A DNA stretch of 64,000 nt from Pedobacter steynii (GTDB taxonomy: Bacteria; Bacteroidota; Bacteroidia; Sphingobacteriales; Sphingobacteriaceae): positions 4,340,001 through 4,404,000 of the forward strand of contig NZ_CP017141.1 of assembly GCF_001721645.1 (NCBI RefSeq), read 5' to 3'. Shown here one piece after another: positions 53,740-62,032 of this stretch. The position numbers were made by a program, and so were the translations under genes. The notes beneath the pieces are model-generated. The model made no database searches and was not told the DNA's origin. It saw only the letters and a program-made list of their open reading frames with translations. Within the stretch, counting starts at the first letter, position 1. The number at the start of each line of letters is the position of its first letter.

Positions 53740-54924
53740 ATGAAAAGATATCTCTTTACCGTATTAGCCCTCTCCGTATTACATTCCAGCGCTTTTGCAC
53801 AAAAAGTAAACGTTAAAAAGGTTTTTGATAAAGCTGCCCGGCAAACGCAGGTGATGTTGGGGGAGGTTGATAAAGTAAAACACAGTTCGGGAAAAACCGG
53901 ATTGGTGTCTCCCAGGACGATTGAACACGGAAAACTGAAGCTGGTGGCCTCCAAAGACTGGACAAGCGGCTTTTTTCCGGGGGTATTGTGGTTCCTCTAT
54001 GAATATACCCAACAACAACACTGGAAGAAAGAGGCAGAGAAATTCTCTGCCGATATTGAAAAAGAAAAACTAAACGGCACTACCCATGATATGGGGTTTA
54101 AAGTATTCTGCAGCATTGGTACCGGTTTCCGTCTTACCAATGATGCACATTACAAAGAAGTAATCCTTCAATCCGCAAAAACACTGAGCAGCCGTTTTAA
54201 CCCGAAAACAGGGGTGATTCTTTCCTGGGACCATAGCCGTGATAAATGGGTAAATCCGGTGATTATAGACAACATGATGAACCTGGAGCTGCTTTTTGAG
54301 GCAACCCGCTTAAGCGGAGATTCTTCATTTTATAAGATCGCGGTAAGCCATGCCAATACCACGATGAAAAATCATTTCCGTCCGGATTACAGTTCTTATC
54401 ATGTGATTGACTATGATCCTGCAACCGGAGCGGTGTTGAAAAAGAACACCCATCAGGGCTATAGTCATGAGTCGGCATGGTCCAGAGGACAGGCATGGGC
54501 GCTTTACGGATATACCTTGTGTTACCGTTATACCAAAGATCCGGTGTACCTGAAACAGGCAGAACACATTGCTTCTTTTATCCTGAACCATCCGAATATG
54601 CCAAAAGACCTGATTCCATACTGGGATTTTAATGCACCGAATATTCCGGACGAACCAAGAGATGTATCGGCAGGGGCTGTGATTGCTTCTGCACTCTATG
54701 AGTTGAGTGACTACAGTGATCAAAAGAAACTATATCAGGAAAAAGCGGGCATCATGCTGCAAAGCATGGCCAATATTTATACCGCAAGGGTAGGGGAGAA
54801 TAAAGGGTTCATCCTGACCAGCAGTACGGGATCAAAACCTTCAGGTACTGAGGTCAATGAACCGCTTTCCTACGCGGATTATTACTACCTGGAAGCATTG
54901 CTAAGGGCAGAGAAGAGGAAATAG
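53740..54924 (+). CDS. GH88 unsaturated glucuronyl hydrolase
   Basis: A 394-residue protein with a signal peptide ending AFAQ near residue 20 and an (alpha/alpha)6 barrel. Family marks are DWTSGFFPGVLWFLYEYT, IDNMMNLELLFEATRLSGD with a catalytic Asp, HQGYSHESAWSRGQAWALYG near 230, and DVSAGAVIASALYELS near 308. GH88 hydrates the 4,5-double bond of unsaturated uronic residues left by polysaccharide lyases. Its presence shows that a lyase in this locus produces delta-4,5 glucuronate ends; alginate pathways do not normally need it. It links PL38 and the 54999 lipoprotein to glucuronate-type polymers. Confidence 0.93.
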   Translation: MKRYLFTVLALSVLHSSAFAQKVNVKKVFDKAARQTQVMLGEVDKVKHSSGKTGLVSPRTIEHGKLKLVASKDWTSGFFPGVLWFLYEYTQQQHWKKEAEKFSADIEKEKLNGTTHDMGFKVFCSIGTGFRLTNDAHYKEVILQSAKTLSSRFNPKTGVILSWDHSRDKWVNPVIIDNMMNLELLFEATRLSGDSSFYKIAVSHANTTMKNHFRPDYSSYHVIDYDPATGAVLKKNTHQGYSHESAWSRGQAWALYGYTLCYRYTKDPVYLKQAEHIASFILNHPNMPKDLIPYWDFNAPNIPDEPRDVSAGAVIASALYELSDYSDQKKLYQEKAGIMLQSMANIYTARVGENKGFILTSSTGSKPSGTEVNEPLSYADYYYLEALLRAEKRK

Positions 54925-54998
54925 AAATTTGTGGCAGCCGGCCTTTTTACAACCAATAAGACGAATTAACCAAATACTAAACTATATACATTAAAATT

Positions 54999-55772
54999 AT
55001 GAAAACAAACCATGTAATGATTGCTGTATTGATGAGTGGAGGCCTGTTATTGTCGAGTTGTAAAAAAGAAAAAGAGCCGGATGCTGCTCAAAAAGATCTG
55101 GCCAGCGCTGCTGCTGATGTCGGAATCATGTCTGTCCTCTTTAACGGAGATGCGAGTAATGGATCTTCAAACGTTTGGAAAGACATTAACATTGAAGGAA
55201 CAGGAACTGTGACCACCGTAAATGATGAAACAGGTACCCTGACCTGGAAATTCCTGAAACCTTCCGGAAGTCATCGTACCGAAGGACATGGTGCTAAAAA
55301 TTATGAGGCCCAGGATGGAGATGAGATCTATATTGGCTGGACGAGCAAAATCTATATGCCTTCCACTTTAAAGACAGATGCGCTTTTCCAATGGAAATCT
55401 TATCCTACCTCAGGTTCTTTACAAAACCATCCGTTTATGGTCAGGACAAAAAATGGAAACCTGGAACTTCAGCACTTTGATGACAATCATGTGGCTAGTG
55501 TTCCATGGTCTACTCCACTTTCTACGAGTACCTGGCTGAAATTCGTGATCCGTATGAAAGTTTCCAGAGATGCATCCGTTGGATTTATCGAATTCTGGTA
55601 TAATGGGGTAAAACAAACCCTTTCCAATGGCAGTCAGCGTTTATACTGCAGAACACTGGATGTAGATTATTGTGATCCTAAATGGGGAGTATACGGTGGA
55701 GACACTTCACAGGTAACCCATTTTGTGAAAAAGATCAGAATCGGCTCTACCTATGCTGATGCTGCACAATAA
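54999..55772 (+). CDS. Lipoprotein polysaccharide lyase, PL20/heparin-lyase-I-like jelly roll
   Basis: The 257-residue lipoprotein has lipobox LLSSC with Cys21. The remainder reads as a single beta-jelly roll: EIYIGWTSKIYMPSTLKTD, ALFQWKSYPTSGS, NLELQHFDDNH, STWLKFVIRMKVS, FIEFWYNGVKQ and a closing KWGVYGGDTS ... KKIRIGSTYADA. This order, and the end especially, resembles fungal glucuronan lyases (PL20) and the PF14099 heparin-lyase-I group. As a lipoprotein it could make the first cut at the cell surface. Family assignment is by motif memory; a non-catalytic carbohydrate-binding role is possible. Confidence 0.65.
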   Translation: MKTNHVMIAVLMSGGLLLSSCKKEKEPDAAQKDLASAAADVGIMSVLFNGDASNGSSNVWKDINIEGTGTVTTVNDETGTLTWKFLKPSGSHRTEGHGAKNYEAQDGDEIYIGWTSKIYMPSTLKTDALFQWKSYPTSGSLQNHPFMVRTKNGNLELQHFDDNHVASVPWSTPLSTSTWLKFVIRMKVSRDASVGFIEFWYNGVKQTLSNGSQRLYCRTLDVDYCDPKWGVYGGDTSQVTHFVKKIRIGSTYADAAQ

Positions 55773-55880
55773 ACGAAGCATTAAAAGTTAAAATTGCTGA
55801 ACCATAAGCCAATTGAATAGATCGCCCTCAAATAAAAAGAAGTTAAATTAGAAGACTCAATCAAACCATTTATAATCGTT

Positions 55881-57317
55881 ATGCGCAAAATATCATTTTC
55901 CCTGCTTCTGGCATTTTCTATTTTTATTCAACTGGCTTATGGTCAGCAATCCATTCCTAAAGAGGAGCGCATGGCCTGGTGGCGCGAAGCGAAATTCGGG
56001 ATGTTCATCCATTGGGGGATCTATGCCCAGTTTGCAGGGGTTTATCGTGGAGAGGAACAAAGAAGAGGCGGAGCGGAATGGATCATGAACAGGTCCAAAA
56101 TTCCCGTTGCGGAATATCAGGAAATGGCGAAAAGCTTTAATCCTACAAAATACGATGCCGATGCCTGGGTAAAAATGGCGAAAGATGCCGGGATGAAATA
56201 CCTGGTCATTACGGCAAAACACCATGATGGATTTGCTTTATTCAATTCAAAAGCGAGCAAATGGGACATCACTGATGCGACACCTTATGGTAAAGATTTG
56301 TTAAAACCCCTGGCAGTTGCCTGCAAGAAATATGGACTTAAACTAGGCTTTTACTACTCACAGGCCCAGGATTGGAACAATCCGGGTGGTGCAGCAGCGA
56401 GAAAAGTGATGAGTGAAGGATGGGCAAACCCGGATTCTGTAAAAGTTGATGCGTATACATTGGCCAATAAAGGCCACTGGGATCCGGCACAACAGACCAG
56501 AACCTTTGATCAGTACATTGATGAGGTTGCCGTTCCACAGGTAAAAGAACTGATGACCAATTATGGCGATATCGCGGTGCTATGGTGGGATACGCCGACA
56601 AATATGACCGATGATGCCGCTTTAAAGCTTCAGAATGCCTTAAAAACACAACCTTATATCATTACCAACGACCGCTTAAAAAGACCCAACTTCCCTGGAG
56701 ATACCAAAACTCCGGAGCAGAAAATCCCAAATCAGGCAGAGCTGGATGGTCTGGATTGGGAAACCTGTATGACGATGAATGGTACCTGGGGATTCAGGAC
56801 TTCAGATCATAAATGGAAATCCAGTGAAACACTGATCCGCAACCTGGCTGATATTGCCTCAAAAGGAGGGAATTACCTGCTGAATATTGGTCCGAAACCC
56901 GATGGCACCTTTCCGGAAGAGAGTGTGAAGAGATTAAGTGACATCGGAAAATGGATGAAAGTGAACAGCGAATCGATCTATGGAACAAAGGCGAGCCCAT
57001 TGTTGCCTTTAGACTGGGGACGCTGCACTAAAAAAGAAACTAAAAACGGAACCACACTTTATTTTTCGGTGTTCAACTGGCCTGCCAATGGTCAGCTGCT
57101 TATTCCGGGTATAAAAAATAAAGTCCTTTCTGCCAGATTACTTGCTGGAAAGGGGAAGATTGCTGCGGAAACAAAAGGAGCTGATCTGCTTTTAAAACTC
57201 CCTGCCCAGGCACCTGATGCCATAGCAAGTGTGATTAAAGTAGAGTTTGAAGGTAATATTGCCAGTCAGCATACCGACCAGCCGAAAAAAGAAATGAAAA
57301 CCGGTGCATTAGACTAA
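55881..57317 (+). CDS. GH29 alpha-L-fucosidase (second copy)
   Basis: The 478-residue exported protein has a signal peptide ending AYGQQ near residue 22. The catalytic barrel shows REAKFGMFIHWGIYAQFAGV, YLVITAKHHDGFALFNS, LGFYYSQAQDWNNPGG and IAVLWWDTPTN with nucleophile Asp237. It ends with the normal beta-sandwich and no extra domain. It differs from the GH29 at 51801 throughout, so this is an old family expansion rather than a recent duplication, and linkage preference may differ. A 108-nt gap without a clear signal precedes it. The PL6 gene follows after 6 nt. Confidence 0.92.
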   Translation: MRKISFSLLLAFSIFIQLAYGQQSIPKEERMAWWREAKFGMFIHWGIYAQFAGVYRGEEQRRGGAEWIMNRSKIPVAEYQEMAKSFNPTKYDADAWVKMAKDAGMKYLVITAKHHDGFALFNSKASKWDITDATPYGKDLLKPLAVACKKYGLKLGFYYSQAQDWNNPGGAAARKVMSEGWANPDSVKVDAYTLANKGHWDPAQQTRTFDQYIDEVAVPQVKELMTNYGDIAVLWWDTPTNMTDDAALKLQNALKTQPYIITNDRLKRPNFPGDTKTPEQKIPNQAELDGLDWETCMTMNGTWGFRTSDHKWKSSETLIRNLADIASKGGNYLLNIGPKPDGTFPEESVKRLSDIGKWMKVNSESIYGTKASPLLPLDWGRCTKKETKNGTTLYFSVFNWPANGQLLIPGIKNKVLSARLLAGKGKIAAETKGADLLLKLPAQAPDAIASVIKVEFEGNIASQHTDQPKKEMKTGALD

Positions 57318-57323
57318 AGGAAC

Positions 57324-58655
57324 ATGAAAAAAATTATGACTATGGGGCTTGCCCTGCTGCTGATGAGCAGTAGCTGGAAAGCACAGGCAAAGGACTACCG
57401 GATCAGCTCGGCTAAAGAGCTGGATGCCCTTCATTTAAAAGCCGGCGACAGGGTGCTGATGGCGGAAGGAGAATGGAAGGATCAGCAGCTGAAATTTAAA
57501 GGCAATGGAACGAAAGGTCGGCCGATTGTTTTGATGGCCGCAAATCCAGGGAAAACCATCTTAAATGGAAACTCTACCCTGGATATTGATGGTTCCTGGT
57601 TGCTGGTAGAGGGACTTGCTTTTGCCAACGGGCGTTTAGATTCCGGAGAGGTCATTAATTTTTCCGAAAAGTCTTTTTCCTGCCGTCTTACAAATACTAC
57701 GGTTACCGATTACAACGGAGCCAATGATCAGGTGGACTATACCTGGGTTTCCTTAAGGGGGAGCCACAATCGCGTAGACCATTGCCTGCTGAAAGGGAAA
57801 AATCATCAGGGGGTAACTTTGGTGGTCTGGCTTTCTGACAAGCCGAATTACCATCAGATTGACCATAACTATTTTGGTCCACGTCCGGAACTGGGCAGAA
57901 ATGGTGGAGAGACCATCCGTATCGGAACCAGTACCTGGTCATTTTACGATTCCTTTACCGTAGTGGAGCAAAATATCTTTGACCATTGCGACGGGGAGAT
58001 CGAAGCGGTTTCTGTTAAATCCTGCAAAAATACCATTCGCAATAACCTCTTTTATGAGTGCAAAGCGACCCTGACTCTGAGGCATGGGAACCACTCTGAA
58101 GTCTACGGAAATTACTTCATTGGGAATGGGAAACCAGGTACCGGAGGAGTCCGGATTATAGGAGAAGATCACCTGGTCCGGGATAACTATTTTCAGGACC
58201 TGACCGGAACGGGAAACAGCGCTGCAATCTCTGTAATGGCGGGCTTGCCGAACCCAATTCTGGTGAGTCATTGGCAGGTGAAAAATGCCCGGATTACGGA
58301 CAACCTGATCCTGAATTGTAAGGAGCCTTTTGCCATTGCTGCGGGCTACAGAACGGACCGGTATTTACCTGCTTTGAATACCTATTTTGGGAAGAACATT
58401 ATCGTCGGCAACACAGAACCTTTGAAATGGTATGATGAAAAAGTAGTAGTCAATTTTGAAGGCAATCAGATCCTCAGTGCTTCCTTTTCCGGTCAGCAGG
58501 GTAGGGGATTTGAACTTAAAAATGAGCAGCTGAAAAAGACGGAGTCTGGTGTTTTTTTAAGACCGGGACAAGCCGATTTTAAACCTTTCTGGGAATCAGA
58601 GCAGATCGGACCATCCTGGATTTCTAACTTAAATAAAAAGATCATCATAAATTAG
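57324..58655 (+). CDS. PL6 polysaccharide lyase (alginate lyase/chondroitinase B family)
   Basis: A 443-residue exported right-handed beta-helix enzyme with signal peptide ending WKAQAK near residue 23. PL6 marks are GDRVLMAEGEWKDQQLKFKGNGT, DYTWVSLRGSHNRVDHCLLKGKNHQG, NGGETIRIGTS and EAVSVKSCKNTIRNN. The likely catalytic pair is Lys232 in SVKSC and Arg253 in TLRHGNH. Their 21-residue spacing is the same as that of the Lys/Arg pair of characterised PL6 enzymes, and the Ca2+ site region is present. Known activities are on alginate or dermatan sulfate. Given the GH88 neighbour, a different uronate-containing link is possible. Confidence 0.92.
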   Translation: MKKIMTMGLALLLMSSSWKAQAKDYRISSAKELDALHLKAGDRVLMAEGEWKDQQLKFKGNGTKGRPIVLMAANPGKTILNGNSTLDIDGSWLLVEGLAFANGRLDSGEVINFSEKSFSCRLTNTTVTDYNGANDQVDYTWVSLRGSHNRVDHCLLKGKNHQGVTLVVWLSDKPNYHQIDHNYFGPRPELGRNGGETIRIGTSTWSFYDSFTVVEQNIFDHCDGEIEAVSVKSCKNTIRNNLFYECKATLTLRHGNHSEVYGNYFIGNGKPGTGGVRIIGEDHLVRDNYFQDLTGTGNSAAISVMAGLPNPILVSHWQVKNARITDNLILNCKEPFAIAAGYRTDRYLPALNTYFGKNIIVGNTEPLKWYDEKVVVNFEGNQILSASFSGQQGRGFELKNEQLKKTESGVFLRPGQADFKPFWESEQIGPSWISNLNKKIIIN

Positions 58656-58662
58656 TTTTTTA

Positions 58663-58710
58663 TTTGGTAAATAGTATGTTATGTTTTTTGTAAAATAGCG
58701 TATTACCAAA
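58663..58710. repeat. Inverted repeat in the gap before the beta-helix gene
   Basis: TTTGGTAA at 58663-58670 is the exact reverse complement of TTACCAAA at 58703-58710, 32 nt apart, in an AT-rich 94-nt gap. A TATGTTTT box at 58680 lies between the arms. It could be an internal promoter/operator of the locus. Confidence 0.35.
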
Positions 58711-58749
58711 AGTTATGACTAAAAACAGCTCAATATCTCTAAAAAATAC

Positions 58750-60285
58750 ATGAATAAATCAATTTTTGCCTTCCCGTTTTTGCTGATGGCGTTGCCCATA
58801 AAAGCACAGCAGGTTTCTCCGCTGTGGCTGGATTTTGTACAGGCAAAACGGCTTGGAAAAACTCCAGTGCTTCCGGATTTCTCTTATGCCGGTTACCATT
58901 GGTCTGAAAAAAATCTGCCTTCCCTGGAAGACAAAAAAGTGTTTAGAGCAGACGATTACGGAGCGGTTCCAAATGATGAAAAATATGATGACGAAGCGAT
59001 CCAGAAAGCGGTCGATGCAGCGGAAGCAAATCCTGGTGGAGGCGTTGTTTTTTTCTCTCCCGGAAGATACCTGATTGCCCCCGATTCGGACGCTAAAAAA
59101 CAGATCCGGATTTCCAAAAGCGGGATCGTTTTAAAGGGGAGTGGAAGTGCCGTCGGAGGGACCGAAATTTACCAGGAAAATATGCGGATTAACGGGCGTC
59201 AGTTTCTTTTCAAACCTTCCGGCGAAGAGCCGAAAAAGCTGACTACAATTGTGGAAGATGCCGGCAGGGAATCCTATGCTGTTGTGTTGAAAGATGCCAG
59301 CCAGCTGAAAGTCGGACAGGACGTGGTGATCCGCCATAGAAGTGAAGAATTTACGAAACTGTATTTTGCTCCCCTCGACCTGAAACCGCAATGGTCCAGG
59401 TTGTTTGGAACAAACGGTGGAATGCAGGTTTATGAGATCCACACCATTGAAAAAATCGATGGAAACAAGGTTACTTTTAAGAACCCCCTGCACCTGGATA
59501 TTAAAATGGTCAGCTCTGCAAGCTGGACTTTGGAAAGTTTTGTCTCCCTCTCCGAATGTGGTATTGAAGACCTGCTTTTCTCCAGCAACTGGAAAAGTTA
59601 TCCCGAAGAGTTTATCCACCATAAGAATGAAATTCATGATTATGCCTATGAGGCAGTTGGAATGGAATACCTCAAGAATAGCTGGATCAGGAATTGTGAG
59701 TTCCATGACCTCAATGAAGGTGTTTTTATCCGCTCCGGCTATCAGATTACCATTGAAAATACCCATTTCAGAGGAAAGAAGGGACACGCCTCCATTCATG
59801 CGCGGACAGGCTATGGGGTGCTGATTAAAGATTGTTCCTTCAATGGGGCACAGCATCATGGGGCAGGAACCGGTTATAGTGCCGTAGGGACGGTCATCAC
59901 CCGTTGTTCCTTAGGAAGGGATCAGAACTTTGATATCCACTCCGGACAGCCATATGCGACTTTGTATGATGACATCAGCGGTGGGGTGTTTTACAACCTG
60001 GGTGGTCCCGAGCCTGGTCATCCGCACCATGGTAAACAATTGGTGCTCTGGAATTTTCAGCACCAGTCGGCCAAAGATCAACATTACAATTTCTGGGACA
60101 AGAGCAAAAGAAGGAACTACACCATCGCTGCTCCTATATTAGCAGGCTTTACTTCAGACAGATTGGTTACCTTTGAAAATGCAGGAATAAATGAGTCGCA
60201 GGGAACACCTGTTCTTCCCCGTTCTTTATTCGAAGCACAGCTTCAATTGCGGTTAAAAGGTACCGATATCGTAAAGAGCAGATAA
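58750..60285 (+). CDS. Secreted right-handed beta-helix protein, DUF4955-type
   Basis: The 511-residue protein has a signal peptide ending IKAQQ near residue 20. A pectate-lyase-superfamily N-terminus follows (FRADDYGAVPNDEKYDDEAIQKAV, GGGVVFFSPGRYLI). Then comes a long parallel beta-helix with short turns of the type SWIRNCEFHDLNEGVFIRSG and IKDCSFNGAQHHGAGTG. His-rich loops (HIHSGQPYATLYDD region, GHPHHGKQ) near residues 395-430 look like a binding or active site. It has no assigned activity I can name. It shares layout with the protein at 62033. The position suggests a lyase or hydrolase on the same polymer. Confidence 0.78.
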   Translation: MNKSIFAFPFLLMALPIKAQQVSPLWLDFVQAKRLGKTPVLPDFSYAGYHWSEKNLPSLEDKKVFRADDYGAVPNDEKYDDEAIQKAVDAAEANPGGGVVFFSPGRYLIAPDSDAKKQIRISKSGIVLKGSGSAVGGTEIYQENMRINGRQFLFKPSGEEPKKLTTIVEDAGRESYAVVLKDASQLKVGQDVVIRHRSEEFTKLYFAPLDLKPQWSRLFGTNGGMQVYEIHTIEKIDGNKVTFKNPLHLDIKMVSSASWTLESFVSLSECGIEDLLFSSNWKSYPEEFIHHKNEIHDYAYEAVGMEYLKNSWIRNCEFHDLNEGVFIRSGYQITIENTHFRGKKGHASIHARTGYGVLIKDCSFNGAQHHGAGTGYSAVGTVITRCSLGRDQNFDIHSGQPYATLYDDISGGVFYNLGGPEPGHPHHGKQLVLWNFQHQSAKDQHYNFWDKSKRRNYTIAAPILAGFTSDRLVTFENAGINESQGTPVLPRSLFEAQLQLRLKGTDIVKSR

Positions 60286-60290
60286 AATAT

Positions 60291-61721
60291 ATGTTCATGA
60301 AAATTTTGTTTAAGTATTTCTTGATATTGGCGTTGTTTATTTCTGGGAATCAGATTTATGCCCAGTCAAAATTTAAGATTGCCTGTGTCGGCAACAGCAT
60401 CACCTACGGCTCCGGATTGAAGGATCGTTTAACAGCGTCCTACCCTGCCCGCTTACAGGCTTTGCTGGGCACTTCCTACGAGGTTTCAAACTTCGGTGTA
60501 AGCGGAGCAACGATGCTGAAAAAGGGGAATAAGCCCTATTGGAATACCCCGGAATATCAGCGGGTACTGAGCGCCTCCCCGGACCTGATTTTTATCAAAT
60601 TGGGCACCAACGACAGCAAGTTGATCAACCGGGAGCAGATGCCTGGATTTGAAGCCGACTACAAGGAAATGATCCGGACTTTTAAAGCATTGAGCAGTAA
60701 ACCCAGGGTGGTTTTGCTACTTCCGATCAAGGCCTTTTCGGATGAGAAATTTGGAATTTCGGGGAGTTATCTCAAAGCAAGCATGATTCCGGTGATTCAG
60801 AAAATTGCCTATGAAGAGCAGCTGGAGATCCTGGACCTCTACTCCCTGTTTGCAGATAAAGAAGCGCTGCTGGCCGATAAAATCCACCCTAATGCAGTAG
60901 GGGATAACTTTATTGCGCTGAGGCTGGAATCTTTCCTGCGTCAGCAGACAAAACCTGGAAAAGCGCTTTCCAAAAAGATCAGTGTTCCTCTTCAAAAGGA
61001 ACAGTTTTATGGATATGAAGTCCTTAATTTTTCATTTCAGGGGCGTAGCGCAAAGATTGTACAGCCAAAAAAGGTGGCTAAAGGCATGCCCTGGATCTGG
61101 AGGGCAAGGTTCTGGGGTCATGAACCTCAGACCGATATTGCTTTGCTGGAAAGAGGTTTTCATGTGGTTTATTGTGATGTGGCAGAGCTATTCGGCAATC
61201 CCGAGGCTATCCGCATCTGGAATGGTTTTTATGCGTATCTTAGGAAAATGGGTTTTGCCAGGAAAGCTGTTCTGGAAGGAATGAGCCGAGGCGGTGTGTA
61301 TGTCTATAACTGGGCCGCTGCAAATCCGGAAAAGGTGGCTTGTGTATATGCCGATAACCCGGTACTGGACCTGAAAAGCTGGCCCGGTGGAAAAGGGCAG
61401 GGACCAGGGAGTAAGGAAAGCTGGAATACTTTCCTGACAGATTATGGTTACGAGACGGAAACCGCCGCTGTGGTCTTCAAAGGCAGCCCTATTGATCAGA
61501 TTGAGGCTATTGTAAAGGGAAAATATCCGATGTTACACGTTTGCGGTGATCAGGATGAAGTGGTTCCGATGTCGGAAAACAGCCTTCCCTTTGCGGAAAA
61601 GATCAAACTTGCCGGAGGAGACATTCAGCTGATCCATAAACCGGAAGGCAAACATCACCCGCACAGCCTTGCTAATCCTCAGCCTATTGTTGATTTTATC
61701 TTAAAGGCAACGGGTTATTAA
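60291..61721 (+). CDS. Two-domain esterase: SGNH/GDSL hydrolase fused to an alpha/beta-hydrolase
   Basis: The 476-residue exported protein (signal peptide ending IYAQS near residue 25) has two catalytic modules. Residues about 28-220 are an SGNH domain with CVGNSITYGSG (Ser36), FGVSGATM, IKLGTND and a closing DKIHPNAVGD. Residues about 235-476 are an alpha/beta-hydrolase with nucleophile Ser332 in GMSRGG, the acid in VCGDQDEVVP and a His in PEGKHHPHSL. Both sets of residues look complete, so it may remove two kinds of ester (for example acetyl groups at different positions) from the polymer. It starts 5 nt after the beta-helix gene; a second ATG at 60297 is equally possible. Confidence 0.9.
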   Translation: MFMKILFKYFLILALFISGNQIYAQSKFKIACVGNSITYGSGLKDRLTASYPARLQALLGTSYEVSNFGVSGATMLKKGNKPYWNTPEYQRVLSASPDLIFIKLGTNDSKLINREQMPGFEADYKEMIRTFKALSSKPRVVLLLPIKAFSDEKFGISGSYLKASMIPVIQKIAYEEQLEILDLYSLFADKEALLADKIHPNAVGDNFIALRLESFLRQQTKPGKALSKKISVPLQKEQFYGYEVLNFSFQGRSAKIVQPKKVAKGMPWIWRARFWGHEPQTDIALLERGFHVVYCDVAELFGNPEAIRIWNGFYAYLRKMGFARKAVLEGMSRGGVYVYNWAAANPEKVACVYADNPVLDLKSWPGGKGQGPGSKESWNTFLTDYGYETETAAVVFKGSPIDQIEAIVKGKYPMLHVCGDQDEVVPMSENSLPFAEKIKLAGGDIQLIHKPEGKHHPHSLANPQPIVDFILKATGY

Positions 61722-61753
61722 TCTTCTTCAATTTAAGTTAAACTTAATGTGAG

Positions 61754-61894
61754 TTCGTACTGCGTCCGGAGCTCCTTCGTACTGATTCCAGTACTACTCC
61801 AGGGTGGCTGCAGGCCTGGTCCACCTTTTCCTGTAAAAACGTGGACTCACTGTGGACTCAGTGTGGACTTACTGTGGACTCAGTCCGGGCTCAT
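61754..61894. repeat. 11-bp-period repeat array in the PUL 3' flank
   Basis: The 311-nt gap 61722-62032 lacks a convincing gene. At 61841-61894 an 11-bp unit TGTGGACTCAN occurs about five times, the last copy degenerate (units begin at 61841 with one base less, 61851, 61862, 61873, 61884). Further left, TTCGTACTG occurs at 61754 and 61776, exactly 22 bp apart, and GTACT again at 61791, so the same period seems to extend over 140 bp. The function is unknown. Confidence 0.7.
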
Positions 61895-61906
61895 ATCGAC
61901 CCGAAT

Positions 61907-61925
61907 CCGGAGGGATACCCTCCGG
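61907..61925. terminator. Hairpin at the end of the repeat array
   Basis: CCGGAGGG at 61907-61914 pairs perfectly with CCCTCCGG at 61918-61925 around a 3-nt loop. The nearest T-rich run starts only about 15 nt later, so it may be a weak terminator between the convergent PUL and beta-helix genes, or part of the repeat element. Confidence 0.45.
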
Positions 61926-62032
61926 TCTTGCCTTAGGGTTTTAATACTTTTTATGGGGGTGTACTGGATTTTTCAGTTAAATCTGTCTGATGTTTAAAGA
62001 TAATAATTTATTTATAAAATAAATCTGGCGCT

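Noticed and set aside
55151..55170. CAAACGTTTG palindrome similar to the operators near GH109
   Set aside because: It is inside the coding region of the lyase lipoprotein (Ser-Asn-Val-Trp) and lacks the CGCAA/TTGCG flanks, so chance is the simpler explanation.
61749..61997. 82-codon ORF across the 11-bp repeat array
   Set aside because: The peptide is an artefact of the repeats (Cys/Gly/Trp-rich), with no signal, domain or sensible start context.
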